Below, in pieces: positions 33,306 through 41,634 of a stretch of 64,000 bases of DNA. A program made the position numbers and the translations under genes. This stretch comes from Fibrobacter succinogenes (lineage in GTDB: Bacteria > Fibrobacterota > Fibrobacteria > Fibrobacterales > Fibrobacteraceae), in the NCBI GenBank assembly GCA_902756345.1, contig CACVQR010000003.1:124001-188000 (forward strand), in the 5' to 3' direction. Each line of letters begins with the position of its first letter. The first letter of the stretch is position 1. The notes under the pieces were generated by a model, which saw nothing but the letters and a program-made list of their open reading frames with translations, had not been told where the DNA came from and did not search any database.

Positions 33306-35030
33306 ATGGCGAATTTTGGTCATGTTTACTTGATTGGTGCAGGCCCCGGCGATCCGGGTCTTTTGACCCTTCGTGGAAAAGATATCCTTGAAAAAGCCGA
33401 TGTGGTGGTGTACGACCGCTTGGTTTCTCAGGCGATTCTCGGAATGTGCAATCCGAAGGCGAAGATGGTTGACGTGGGCAAGATGCCGACGCATCACAAG
33501 GTGAAACAGTCCGAAATCAATAAGCTCTTGGTACAGTTCGCGAAGGAATACCCGCAGGGTGTTATTGCCCGCCTCAAGGGCGGTGACCCGTTCGTGTTCG
33601 GGCGCGGCGGTGAAGAAGCGTTGGAACTGGTGGCGGCCGGTGTCGAATTCGATGTGGTTCCCGGCATTACATCGGCTATTTCGGTGCCTGCCTACGCGGG
33701 CATTCCCGTGAGCCACCGCGGCATCGCGACGAGTTTCCATATCATTACCGGGCACGAAAAAGCCGAATCGAACGGAGAACTTTCGCTCGATTTTGAAAAT
33801 CTCGCGAAGTGCCCCGGCACGCTCATCTTCTTGATGGGTATTGCCAACATGGATTTCATTGCCAAGCGCCTCATTGAATGTGGCAAGGACCCGAAAACTC
33901 CGCTTGCCTTTATCGAAAAGGGCACGACTCCGTACCAGCGTACTGTTATGGCGACGCTCGAAACGGCGGGGGAGACGATTGTTCGCGAAAACGTGACTGC
34001 CCCTGCAATTACGATTATGGGCGGCGTTGTTGAACTTGGCAAGACTCTTGCTTGGAAAAAGAATTTGCCGCTTTCGGGCAAGCGCCTGGTGGTGACTCGC
34101 GCTGCAAAGCAGGCCAGCGGGATTTCCGCCCGACTCTCGGCTCTAGGCGCCGAAGTCATCGAGACTCCGATGATCGAAACTCGAACTTTGGAATGTCCAC
34201 TTGTCATGGCGCAAGCGCATGACAGCATCGGCTCGGCAATGCCTGTCTGTGAACAGCCTGTCACTGCACTCGCCTCGCATGTCATTGCGAACCCCGAAGG
34301 GGCGCGGCAATCTCGCCCTGCCGACTTCAGCTCTCTCGCAAACTTCGACATTCTCGCGTTCACGAGCACGAATGGCGTGGAAAGCTTCTTCAAGCAACTG
34401 CTCGCATCAGGTCGCGACATCCGCATCCTTGCCGGCAAGAAAATTGCGAGTGTGGGGAAGATTACCGAAAAGAAGTTGCTCGAATACGGCATTCGCTGCG
34501 ACTACGTGCCCGAAGACCATACCGGCGAAGGATTAGGGAAACTGTTGGCTGCATTGAACCCCATACCCCAAAGCACCGAAGGTGCGACCTCATACCCCAT
34601 ACCTCGCATTCTCCTTTTGCAGGGTAATCTCGCCGACGATACTTTGCTGAATCTTTTGCCGCAGGCGACCCGATGGGTTGTTTATGAAACGCTCCCGGTG
34701 TCGGAATTGCCCGATTGGAAGCGTGAAGCCGTCGAGAACGCCGATGCCGTCGTATTCGCCAGCACCAGCGCCGTAGAGAATTACTGCAGTGTCATCCTGA
34801 GTGGAGTGCGAAGCACGGAATCGAAGGATCTAAATAGAGATTCTTCGACTACGCCTAACGGCTTCGCTCAGAATGACAATAATGCTTGTTATCCTCGAAA
34901 ATCTTTTTGCATCGGCCGCATGACGGAATCTGCCGCAAAAAGTCACGGCTTTGAAACCGTTACCTCCGACGAGACGACCATGGATTCCCTCGTGAAAAAG
35001 ATTGTAGAATTTTACACTAAAAATTCCTAG
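33306..35030 (+). CDS. Bifunctional uroporphyrinogen-III methyltransferase / synthase (CobA-HemD) with three in-frame repeat insertions
   Basis: A 574-residue fusion. Residues 1 to ~250 are SUMT (YLIGAGPGDPGLLTLRGKDI, KGGDPFVFGRGGEEALEL, VVPGITSAISVPAYAGIPVS), converting uroporphyrinogen III to precorrin-2. Residues ~255-574 are uroporphyrinogen-III synthase (KRLVVTRAAKQASGISARLS, LAFTSTNGVESFFKQL, VVFASTSAVENY). The HemD part is interrupted in frame by repeat-derived peptides at about residues 298-343, 418-434 and 495-528. Each falls between recognisable HemD segments, so the enzyme may remain active. The ATG at 33306 is used rather than the TTG before it. First gene of the tetrapyrrole cluster. 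Confidence 0.88.
   Translation: MANFGHVYLIGAGPGDPGLLTLRGKDILEKADVVVYDRLVSQAILGMCNPKAKMVDVGKMPTHHKVKQSEINKLLVQFAKEYPQGVIARLKGGDPFVFGRGGEEALELVAAGVEFDVVPGITSAISVPAYAGIPVSHRGIATSFHIITGHEKAESNGELSLDFENLAKCPGTLIFLMGIANMDFIAKRLIECGKDPKTPLAFIEKGTTPYQRTVMATLETAGETIVRENVTAPAITIMGGVVELGKTLAWKKNLPLSGKRLVVTRAAKQASGISARLSALGAEVIETPMIETRTLECPLVMAQAHDSIGSAMPVCEQPVTALASHVIANPEGARQSRPADFSSLANFDILAFTSTNGVESFFKQLLASGRDIRILAGKKIASVGKITEKKLLEYGIRCDYVPEDHTGEGLGKLLAALNPIPQSTEGATSYPIPRILLLQGNLADDTLLNLLPQATRWVVYETLPVSELPDWKREAVENADAVVFASTSAVENYCSVILSGVRSTESKDLNRDSSTTPNGFAQNDNNACYPRKSFCIGRMTESAAKSHGFETVTSDETTMDSLVKKIVEFYTKNS
34199..34335. repeat. Composite interspersed element inside the hemD region
   Basis: Contains an inverted repeat GTCATGGCGC-AA-GCGCATGAC (34203-34223, one bulge), CTGT-GA-ACAG near 34250, and a GTCATTGCGA...GCAATC element (34281-34314) with inner stem CCCC-GAA-GGGG. 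The last resembles 38254-38290. It adds about 45 codons without breaking the frame. Confidence 0.75.
34561..34610. repeat. Family F hairpin element inside the hemD region
   Basis: Flanks CATACCCCAAA and GACCTCATACC around the perfect hairpin GCACC-GAA-GGTGC (34573-34585). Translated in frame as a short Pro/Ser/Thr-rich insertion. Confidence 0.82.
34789..34878. repeat. Inverted pair of family B elements inside the hemD region
   Basis: A forward copy (GTCATCCTGAG ... TCGAAGGATCT, inner hairpin GTGC-GAA-GCAC at 34806-34816) is followed by an inverted copy (AGATTCTTCGA ... CTCAGAATGACA, inner GCC-TAAC-GGC at 34853-34862). The two could fold into one large stem. In frame, it encodes about 30 residues. 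Confidence 0.8.
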
Positions 35031-35063
35031 TCACTGTCTACTTCCCACTGTCTACTGCGAACT
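35031..35063. repeat. Family D arm (ACTGTCTAC units) upstream of the cbiX-sirC gene
   Basis: CACTGTCTACTTCCCACTGTCTACTGC is the complement type of the GTAGACAGTAG arm seen at 50102 and 51731. The downstream ATG at 35067 follows at once, with no Shine-Dalgarno. Confidence 0.7.
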
Positions 35064-35066
35064 ACT

Positions 35067-35960
35067 ATGAAAGCTATTCTGATTATCGCGCATCACTGCA
35101 TTTTGCCGGGGGCCTACAAGGGCTTCGAAGGTATTTTGGACAAGCTTCATCATGATTTGCCCGGTACGCGCGTGGCAAGTACGAGCCTGTTGGATTTGGA
35201 AAATGACTTGCGCACGCTTTTGCGCGAAGACATAGAGTCGGTGACGCTCCTGCCGTTCCTCTTGTTGAACGGTCAGCATTCAAAAAATGACGTGCCGCGC
35301 GTGGTCGCGAAGCTGCAGGCTGAATTCCCGCAGATTCCCATTACGTTGATGCCTTGCCTCGGTGACTGGAAAGAATTTGCAAGCATGGTCGTCGCTGGCG
35401 TCCGCAATGCCCAAATTGAAAATCCTCAAAGCGCCTCGGGCGCGACCTCACACCCCAAAGCTCCGCAGGAGCGTGCCCACACTTCAAACCTCTTCTCCAT
35501 CGAATTAAATCTCGAAGGCCGTAATGTGCTGGTAGTAGGTGGTGGCCGCATTGCGCTTCGTAAAGTGAAGACCCTTTTGCCTACGGGAGCCCGCATCACT
35601 GTTGTAGCCCCGCAGTTCGATCCTGAATTTACCACGATCCCGTCTATCGTCTTAAAAAGCCGTCCCTACGAACCGCTCGACCTTCGCGGAATCTTTATGG
35701 TCTTTATCTGCACCGATAAGCCCGACATCAATGCGCAGGTGTCTAATGATGCTCGCGCTCGGCGCATTTTGGTGAATAATGCCTGTGATTACCTCGACGG
35801 CGATTTTATTGTGCCTGCCCGCATGGATTTTGGCGAAAACATCGCCGTAACGGTCTCCACACAGGGACGCGCCCCTTCACTTGCCAAAAAGCTCAAACAG
35901 AAAATCCAGACCGAATGGGCCGAAGGCCTTGAACAGGTCGAACGCGATTTTTTACATTAA
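35067..35960 (+). CDS. CbiX-like chelatase fused to precorrin-2 dehydrogenase (SirC/CysG-N)
   Basis: A 297-residue fusion. Residues 1 to ~117 are CbiX-like (AILIIAHHCILPGAYKGFEG; LLPFLLLNGQHSKNDVPRVV), with both active-site His positions retained (AHH near residue 9 and GQH near 72), although the usual HGS is AHH-C. Residues ~143-297 are the NAD-dependent dehydrogenase (LEGRNVLVVGGGRIALRKVK; FICTDKPDINAQVS; VNNACDYLDGDFIVPA). Together they would make sirohydrochlorin from precorrin-2 and insert Fe, completing siroheme after CobA. The linker (about 117-143) is encoded by two tandem family F hairpins. Confidence 0.87.
   Translation: MKAILIIAHHCILPGAYKGFEGILDKLHHDLPGTRVASTSLLDLENDLRTLLREDIESVTLLPFLLLNGQHSKNDVPRVVAKLQAEFPQIPITLMPCLGDWKEFASMVVAGVRNAQIENPQSASGATSHPKAPQERAHTSNLFSIELNLEGRNVLVVGGGRIALRKVKTLLPTGARITVVAPQFDPEFTTIPSIVLKSRPYEPLDLRGIFMVFICTDKPDINAQVSNDARARRILVNNACDYLDGDFIVPARMDFGENIAVTVSTQGRAPSLAKKLKQKIQTEWAEGLEQVERDFLH
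35421..35492. repeat. Tandem family F hairpins in the cbiX-sirC linker
   Basis: Two units: CTCAAA + GCGCC-TCG-GGCGC (35431-35443) + GACCTCACACC, then CCAAA + GCTCC-GCA-GGAGC (35460-35472) + GTGCCCACAC. They are read in frame as the linker between two enzyme domains. Confidence 0.82.
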
Positions 35961-35968
35961 ATAATAAT

Positions 35969-35995
35969 CATTCCACATCTCACATTTCACACTTG
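35969..35995. repeat. Family C single arm before hemB
   Basis: CATTCCACATCTCACATTTC then ACACTTG: the right arm of the TGTGAAAT family. It ends 2-3 bases before the hemB ATG, which has no Shine-Dalgarno. Confidence 0.75.
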
Positions 35996-35997
35996 AT

Positions 35998-36966
35998 ATG
36001 ATTATCCGTCCACGTCGTTTACGCAAGAATGCAACTATCCGCAACATGGTGGCAGAAACCGCCGTGAATCCCGATTCCCTCGTTTACCCGATGTTCGTGG
36101 TCGAAGGGGAGAATGTCAAAGAAGAAATTCCTTCGATGCCGAACCAGTACCGCTTTAGCATCGATGAAATCTTGAAGGAACTGGAAAGCTGCGTGGCAGT
36201 GGGCGTTAAGTCCATTTTGCTTTTTGGCATTCCTAGCTACAAGGACGAAATGGCAACGTCTGCTTATGACGATGACGGAATCGTGCAACGTGCGGTTCGC
36301 TCGATCAAGGCGAAGTTCCCGGATTTATATGTAATTACCGATGTGTGCCTTTGCGAATACATGAGCCATGGTCACTGCGGAATTGTCAAGGACGATGGCG
36401 ATGTCGATAACGATCCGACGCTTGAACTTTTGGCAAAGACGGCGCTTTCGCACGCCGAAGCCGGTGCCGACATGGTAGCGCCCTCCGATATGATGGATGG
36501 TCGCGTGGCTGCAATCCGTGCAAAGCTTGATGAAAACGGATACCAGAATTTGCCGATTATGGCATACAGTGCCAAGTTTGCAAGTGCTTACTACGGCCCG
36601 TTCCGCGATGCGGCGGATTCCGCACCGCATTTTGGTGACCGCAAGAGTTACCAAATGGATGTTCGCAATGGTCGCGAGGCCTTGCATGAGGTAGAACTCG
36701 ATTTGGAAGAAGGTGCGGACATTGTAATGGTCAAGCCTGGGCTTGCCTTCCTCGATGTCTTGCGCGAAACGGCTGAATTGAGCAATGTGCCTGTGGCCGT
36801 TTATAATGTCAGTGGCGAGTATTCCATGGTGAAGGCCGCTGCTCAACAGGGGTGGATCAATGAAGAGGCGATTATCCGCGAAAACTTGATTGCCTTCAAG
36901 CGTGCCGGTGCCGACATCATTATTACCTACCACGCCAAGGAAGCCCTGGAAAAAGGTCTGGTATGA
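35998..36966 (+). CDS. hemB: Porphobilinogen synthase (5-aminolevulinate dehydratase)
   Basis: A 322-residue HemB condensing two 5-aminolevulinate to porphobilinogen. Zinc-type cysteines in [20 protein letters not shown] (about 119-138), Schiff-base lysines in [20 protein letters not shown] (about 194) and in [17 protein letters not shown] (about 247). Length is normal. The ATG lies directly after a family C repeat arm (35969-35995), with no Shine-Dalgarno. Its stop overlaps the hemL ATG by four bases (ATGA). Confidence 0.97.
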   Translation: MIIRPRRLRKNATIRNMVAETAVNPDSLVYPMFVVEGENVKEEIPSMPNQYRFSIDEILKELESCVAVGVKSILLFGIPSYKDEMATSAYDDDGIVQRAVRSIKAKFPDLYVITDVCLCEYMSHGHCGIVKDDGDVDNDPTLELLAKTALSHAEAGADMVAPSDMMDGRVAAIRAKLDENGYQNLPIMAYSAKFASAYYGPFRDAADSAPHFGDRKSYQMDVRNGREALHEVELDLEEGADIVMVKPGLAFLDVLRETAELSNVPVAVYNVSGEYSMVKAAAQQGWINEEAIIRENLIAFKRAGADIIITYHAKEALEKGLV

Positions 36967-38249
36967 ACCATTTTTTAAGCGAAAAACTTTTTGCAGAAGC
37001 CAAGGGCCTGATGCCCGGTGGTGTGAATAGCCCGGTACGTGCCTACGGCAATGTGGGCGCAACCCCTCCGTTTATCAAGTGTGCCAAGGGCAGCCACATT
37101 TACGATGTCGATGGCAACGATTACATCGATTACGTGGGCAGCTGGGGCCCCATGCTTTTGGGGCATGCTCACGATGCCGTGATTAAGGCGGTGGCCGAAA
37201 CGGCTCAGAATGGTCTCAGTTTTGGCGCTCCCTGCGGACTGGAATCGGAACTTGCGAAGCTTGTGATGGAACTTGTGCCGAGCGTCGAGATGATCCGCAT
37301 GGTCAACAGCGGTACCGAAGCCACCATGAGTGCCATCCGTGCGGCGCGTGGTTTCACGGGCCGCGACAAGATTGTCAAGTTTGAAGGTTGTTACCACGGC
37401 CATAGCGATAGCTTGCTGATTAAGGCGGGCTCGGGGATGCTTACCACTGGTAAGCCGAGCAGCAAAGGCGTGCCGGCGGACCTCGCTAAATACACGCTGA
37501 CGCTCTCGTACAATGACGTGGCCGGCGTCCGTGAATTGTTCGATAAAATTGGTGACGAAATTGCGGGCGTCATTGTAGAACCCGTGGCCGGCAATATGGG
37601 CGTGGTGCCCGCGAAGCCTGAATTCTTGAAGACGCTTTCCGAAGAAACCAAGAAACATGGCGCACTCTTGATTGTAGACGAAGTCATGACCGGTTTCCGC
37701 GTAGACATTCACTGCGCACAGGGCTTGTACGGCATCAAACCGGACCTGACGACTTTTGGTAAGATTATCGGTGGCGGCATGCCGGTGGGCGCTTATGGCG
37801 GTCGCTTGGATGTCATGCAGCAGATTGCGCCGCTCGGCGGAATTTACCAGGCGGGAACCCTGTCGGGTAACCCGGTGGCGATGGCCTCGGGCCTTGCCAC
37901 GATGCGTGAACTGAAGGCTCACCCCGAATACTATGTGCACGCCGAAGCAATGACAAAGCGCCTGATTGAAGGACTTAAAGACGCCGCGAAGTCGGCGGGA
38001 ATTCCGCTTGCGACAAACCAGGTGGGCTCCATGGGTTGCATCTTCTTTACGGAAGGCCCGGTCACGTGCTTTGCCGACGTGCAGAAGTCTGACTTGGATT
38101 TGTTCCGCCGCTACTTCCTTGGAATGCTCGACGAAGGCATTTACCTTGCCCCGAGCCAGTTCGAGGCAATCTTTGTGAGTGCGGCCCATACCGAAGCTGA
38201 CATTGACCGCACCGTTGAAGTCGCTAAGAAAGTATTCAAAACTCTATAA
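36963..38249 (+). CDS. hemL: Glutamate-1-semialdehyde 2,1-aminomutase
   Basis: A 428-residue PLP enzyme making 5-aminolevulinate from glutamate-1-semialdehyde in the C5 pathway. Visible: [50 protein letters not shown], and the PLP lysine in [18 protein letters not shown] (about residue 263). Length is normal. Overlaps hemB by 4 bases, so the two are translationally coupled. hemA (glutamyl-tRNA reductase) and hemC are not in the window. Confidence 0.97.
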   Translation: MNHFLSEKLFAEAKGLMPGGVNSPVRAYGNVGATPPFIKCAKGSHIYDVDGNDYIDYVGSWGPMLLGHAHDAVIKAVAETAQNGLSFGAPCGLESELAKLVMELVPSVEMIRMVNSGTEATMSAIRAARGFTGRDKIVKFEGCYHGHSDSLLIKAGSGMLTTGKPSSKGVPADLAKYTLTLSYNDVAGVRELFDKIGDEIAGVIVEPVAGNMGVVPAKPEFLKTLSEETKKHGALLIVDEVMTGFRVDIHCAQGLYGIKPDLTTFGKIIGGGMPVGAYGGRLDVMQQIAPLGGIYQAGTLSGNPVAMASGLATMRELKAHPEYYVHAEAMTKRLIEGLKDAAKSAGIPLATNQVGSMGCIFFTEGPVTCFADVQKSDLDLFRRYFLGMLDEGIYLAPSQFEAIFVSAAHTEADIDRTVEVAKKVFKTL

Positions 38250-38253
38250 CAAC

Positions 38254-38290
38254 GTCATTGCGAGGAGCCGTAGGCGACGAAGCAATCCAT
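38254..38290. repeat. GTCATTGCGA...GCAATC interspersed element
   Basis: CGTCATTGCGAGGAGCC with GCC-GTA-GGC as inner hairpin and GAAGCAATCC at the end. The ends ATTGC / GCAAT pair. A related copy with a different inner stem (CCCC-GAA-GGGG) lies inside the hemD region at 34281-34314. Confidence 0.7.
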
Positions 38291-38313
38291 GGATGAAATT
38301 AATGAGGATTTAA

Positions 38314-39306
38314 ATGATTGTATCTTGGATGACCACCAACAAGTGTAACCTGACCTGTAAGCACTGCTACCAGGACGCGGGCGAAAACAAGGCTGCCGAA
38401 CTCACGACGCCGGAGGCCCTCAAGCTGATTGACGAAATCGCGAAGGCGGGATTCAAGATTATGATCTTTAGTGGCGGCGAGCCCATGACCCGCCCGGATA
38501 TTGTGGAACTGGTCGCGCATGCCTCGAGCAAGGGGCTTCGCCCGGTGTTCGGTACCAACGGTACGCTCATTACGCACGACCTGGCTTTTGAACTCAAGAA
38601 GGCCGGTGCGATGGCCATGGGCATCAGCATCGACAGTATCGACCCTAAGCGCCATAATGATTTCCGCGGGCTCCCGAACGCCTTCGAACTCACGATGATG
38701 GGTATCGAGAATTGCAAGGCGGCGGGCCTCCCGTTCCAGATCCACACGACCATTATGGACTGGAACCAGAACGAGATTTTCGACATCATGGACTGGGTCA
38801 AGGAAATCGGTGCAGTGAACCACCAGATTTTCTTCTTGATTCCCGTGGGTCGCGGCAAGGAAATTGAAGGTCACGCGCTCCGCGTTGCCGAATACGAGGG
38901 CCTGCTCCGCAAGATTATGGAAAAGAGCCGCACGCTCGGTATCCCCGTGAAGCCGACCTGCGCCCCGCAGTTCCTGCGCATAGCAGACCAATTGGACATC
39001 AAGACACGTTACAGCCGTGGATGCCTCGCCGGTATCGACTACTGCATCGTAAGCCCCATCGGTAAGGTGCGCCCCTGCGCCTACATGATGGAAGAGGCTG
39101 GCGACGTGCACGATACTCCATTCGACGAAATCTGGGCGAACGCCGACGTGTTCAAGAACCTCCGCACCAAGGCGTACTCCGGTGCCTGCGGCAAGTGCAA
39201 GTTCAACGACCGCTGCGGCGGTTGCCGCGCCCGTGCCGCTTACTATCATGACGGCGACTACATGCAGGAAGACTCCTACTGCGCCTACGGGAGAGGAATT
39301 AAGTAA
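38314..39306 (+). CDS. Radical SAM/SPASM protein of the NirJ2/AhbD (siroheme-dependent heme) type
   Basis: A 330-residue radical SAM protein. The SAM-binding 4Fe-4S motif is KCNLTCKHCYQDAG (about 9-22); IMIFSGGEPMTRPDI and RPVFGTNGTLIT follow. The C-terminal SPASM-type cysteines are SRGCLAGIDYCIVSP, KVRPCAYMMEE and GACGKCKFNDRCGGCRARAA. The opening IVSWMTTNKCN is like NirJ2/AhbD proteins, which convert didecarboxysiroheme derivatives or Fe-coproporphyrin III to heme. Context (siroheme genes plus hemB/hemL) supports this. An AhbC-like step cannot be excluded. GAGG lies upstream of the ATG. Confidence 0.82.
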   Translation: MIVSWMTTNKCNLTCKHCYQDAGENKAAELTTPEALKLIDEIAKAGFKIMIFSGGEPMTRPDIVELVAHASSKGLRPVFGTNGTLITHDLAFELKKAGAMAMGISIDSIDPKRHNDFRGLPNAFELTMMGIENCKAAGLPFQIHTTIMDWNQNEIFDIMDWVKEIGAVNHQIFFLIPVGRGKEIEGHALRVAEYEGLLRKIMEKSRTLGIPVKPTCAPQFLRIADQLDIKTRYSRGCLAGIDYCIVSPIGKVRPCAYMMEEAGDVHDTPFDEIWANADVFKNLRTKAYSGACGKCKFNDRCGGCRARAAYYHDGDYMQEDSYCAYGRGIK

Positions 39307-39384
39307 ACAGTGTGCGATGTGAAATGTGTGATGTGGAATGATTGATATCTAATTTCACACTTCACATTACACACTTCACATTGT
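39307..39384. repeat. Inverted repeat of TGTGAAAT units (family C)
   Basis: Left arm GTGTGCGATGTGAAATGTG..., right arm TTTCACACTTCACATTACAC..., forming an imperfect long hairpin with an AT loop. A related full copy is at 59141-59209 and a single arm at 35969-35995. Reading through it gives a spurious N-terminal extension to tadA. Confidence 0.8.
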
Positions 39385-39424
39385 GGCGAAGTCACATAAA
39401 CCACAAACCACGAATCACATCAAC

Positions 39425-39919
39425 ATGGATAACACGAACGACGACGAACGTTACATGCGCATGGCGCTTCGCGAGGCGCAAAAGGCTTTCGACGAGAAGG
39501 AAATTCCCATCGGTTGCGTGATTGTGAAAGATGGGGTTGTTATCGGTAAGGGTCACAATCAGATTGAGATGCTCAAGGACGCCACCGCCCATGCAGAAAT
39601 CCTTTCGATTGGAACGGCGGCGAGTCATCTTGAAAACTGGCGTCTGGACGGTTGTACTTTGTATGTAACGCTCGAACCCTGCCCGATGTGCGCCGGTGCC
39701 ATTCTCAACAGCCGAATCAGCCGTGTGGTCTATGGTTCCCCGGATACCCGCTTTGGCGGTTGCGGCACGACTATCGACGTAATCTCGAATAACGCTCTCA
39801 AGCGCGAGGTCGAAGTGGTGGGCGGAGTGCTCGCTGATGAATGTCTAGGCCTTTTGAAGGCTTTTTTCCAGAAAATGCGCCTTGAAAAAGGCGATAGCGG
39901 CAACAAAGGGGAAAATTAA
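39425..39919 (+). CDS. tadA: tRNA-specific adenosine deaminase TadA
   Basis: A 164-residue deaminase converting wobble A34 to inosine in tRNA-Arg. Zinc and catalytic residues: ATAHAEILSI (HAE, about residue 58) and LEPCPMCAGAI (PCxxC, about 86-89). TRFGGCGTTIDV is the TadA-type C-terminal region. The ATG at 39425 is chosen because the in-frame GTG at 39383 lies in a repeat and the extension has no homology to TadA. The stop is inside a family A repeat. Confidence 0.95.
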   Translation: MDNTNDDERYMRMALREAQKAFDEKEIPIGCVIVKDGVVIGKGHNQIEMLKDATAHAEILSIGTAASHLENWRLDGCTLYVTLEPCPMCAGAILNSRISRVVYGSPDTRFGGCGTTIDVISNNALKREVEVVGGVLADECLGLLKAFFQKMRLEKGDSGNKGEN

Positions 39920-40055
39920 TTCAGAATTCAGATTTGTGAATTCGGAATTATTTTAACCCAGAACCTTGTTTTTCGGATTGTTTTGGAACTTGAACTCCAG
40001 ATTCCGAAATCCTAGTTGTTTTAACTCTGAAATCCGAATTCTGAATTCCGAATTA
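39917..40055. repeat. Family A inverted repeat between tadA and the six-gene operon
   Basis: Left arm TTCAGAATTCAG...GAATTCGGAATTA (39919-39952) and right arm CTGAAATCCGAATTCTGAAT...CCGAATTA (40026-40055) enclose about 75 bases with further imperfect units (AGATTCCGAAATCC). It begins in the tadA stop codon and ends 13 bases before the next ATG. Confidence 0.75.
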
Positions 40056-40068
40056 CTATATTCATAGT

Positions 40069-40899
40069 ATGAATTTCTTTAAGCTTTTTACGAGCGCTAG
40101 CGCTCTTTTTGTCCTTTGTGCTTGCGACGGGAACGAATTTACTCTCTCGTTCAACACTCAAAATGCTCCACAGCAGACCTATTTCCTCGAATCTTCCTTG
40201 AACGCGATCCTTCCGACGACAGATTCTGTGTCCGGAACGCCCGAAGCGATGAATACGCACCTCAATGTCCGTGCGACCAATTCGCTTTTGACCGCGTACG
40301 ATGATGGTTCTGCCAAGTTCCAGCTCAAAATCGACTCTGTGGACTACAAGTCCGACAAACGTACGGTCGAAGAATTCAGCAGCATGGAACGCTACATGTC
40401 TACCGAACATTTCCAGTTCAAAATGGCTAAAGATGGCGATATCCGCGATGCAGTCATTGAAGATTCCGTGATGCTCGGGACTGAGGCCTTGGACCTTATC
40501 CGTATTTTCCTCAAGGTGCAGCCGCTTTTGCCAGGCAAGCCGGTCAAGCTTGGCGAAACATGGGACCGCCAGGTTGAAATACCGGGTACGTCTAAAAAGA
40601 CGATGGTCTACAAGTCCTTTACGCTCGAAGACCATTACGTTCATGATGGTGTCCAGATGGCCAAGATTGGCATGAACATCAAGTACAAGGAACTTGCTGA
40701 TTCGACCTCTGACTTGCGCATGGAAAGCAAGGGCTTTATCGTGGGTACAGGTACAATCCTGTTCGATATGACGCATGGTGCAATTTCGAGTGTGAAAATG
40801 GAATTGTCTGGCGACCTGAGCGTTAACGACATTGTCGCTGACAACGTGATTCCCGATATGCATGTGATTCAGAAAATTAAGCTGAGGAGTGAATTTTGA
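40069..40899 (+). CDS. Hypothetical lipoprotein, first gene of the MotAB/ZorAB-like operon
   Basis: A 276-residue protein with a short lipoprotein signal (KLFTSASALFVLCACDGNE). The body is unrecognised and beta-rich (HLNVRATNSLLTAYDDGSAK, FQLKIDSVDYKSDKRTVEEF, MAKIGMNIKYKELADS), reminiscent of DUF6263-like periplasmic lipoproteins. Its stop overlaps the start of the next gene by four bases, and the whole set of six genes runs without a terminator to 45621, so it should be expressed with the membrane motor proteins. Confidence 0.78.
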   Translation: MNFFKLFTSASALFVLCACDGNEFTLSFNTQNAPQQTYFLESSLNAILPTTDSVSGTPEAMNTHLNVRATNSLLTAYDDGSAKFQLKIDSVDYKSDKRTVEEFSSMERYMSTEHFQFKMAKDGDIRDAVIEDSVMLGTEALDLIRIFLKVQPLLPGKPVKLGETWDRQVEIPGTSKKTMVYKSFTLEDHYVHDGVQMAKIGMNIKYKELADSTSDLRMESKGFIVGTGTILFDMTHGAISSVKMELSGDLSVNDIVADNVIPDMHVIQKIKLRSEF

Positions 40900-41621
40900 T
40901 TTTAGGCATTAAAAAATGGTCGGGGTTAGCCTTAACGTCGCTTTTGTTTGCCTGTGTCGCGGTGGCAGGGGAGATGCCCTTTCCGCCAATTGAAAATGGC
41001 AAGGTAAAACTAGTGGTGGCGGATAGCCCTTACTTGTTGGAACAGGGGGCTGTTTTCTCTGCAAAAGATACCCTGGAAATTGAACCGGGTGTTACGGTCT
41101 TGATGGGTGAATACGCAAAGCTCATGTTTCGTGGATCGGTAAAGATTATCGGTACCGATGCTGCTCCCGTGGTCTTCAAGAGCGCCGATTCCGTGAAGAG
41201 CTGGAACGGTGTTCATTTTGTATCGGCCAACCGTCCGTTTGAAATCAAGAACTTGATTATTGAAAATGCCTTCCGCAATACGGTATTCCGTTCCAAGGGT
41301 ATTTTTGAAAACGTGAAGTTCGTGAACAACTACTACGGCCTCTGGATTGACGATGTGCCCGAAGTTTTCTTGGCTCGTTGCGAATTCGTGCGCAACCGTT
41401 TCGCACTTTCGATTCGTGCGGGGCAGGTTGTCTCTGCCGATACCAAGATCAACGACAACGTTTACGGCCTTTATCTTGAACCCGGTGGAAAGTTTGATGG
41501 AGACAAGAGCTTGATCAAGGATAACCTTGAAGCTGACGTGCGCAATGAAGCAGAAGAACTTGCCGCACAGGGCAAGCGTGTGAACAGGAATATTTGGCAT
41601 CGTATAGAAACCGCTTTCTAA
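40896..41621 (+). CDS. Exported right-handed beta-helix protein
   Basis: A 241-residue protein with TTG start, set by GAGGAG at 40884-40889 and by overlap with the upstream stop. Signal peptide WSGLALTSLLFACVAVAG. The body has pectate-lyase-like parallel beta-helix rungs (ALEIEPGVTVLMGEYAKLMF-type, VKIIGTDAAPVVFKSADSVK, NLIIENAFRNTVFRSKGIFE, VKFVNNYYGLWIDDVPEVFL). No catalytic residues can be assigned. Probably a periplasmic binding or scaffold component of the operon. Confidence 0.8.
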   Translation: MILGIKKWSGLALTSLLFACVAVAGEMPFPPIENGKVKLVVADSPYLLEQGAVFSAKDTLEIEPGVTVLMGEYAKLMFRGSVKIIGTDAAPVVFKSADSVKSWNGVHFVSANRPFEIKNLIIENAFRNTVFRSKGIFENVKFVNNYYGLWIDDVPEVFLARCEFVRNRFALSIRAGQVVSADTKINDNVYGLYLEPGGKFDGDKSLIKDNLEADVRNEAEELAAQGKRVNRNIWHRIETAF

Positions 41622-41634
41622 GAGGTTGATTTAA

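Noticed and set aside
32295-33755. 486-residue minus-strand open frame
   Set aside because: Antisense to the helical protein and the start of cobA-hemD. It runs across a gene boundary without its own signals.
36975-38189. 404-residue minus-strand open frame over hemL
   Set aside because: Shadow of hemL, whose PLP site and family motifs are intact on the plus strand.
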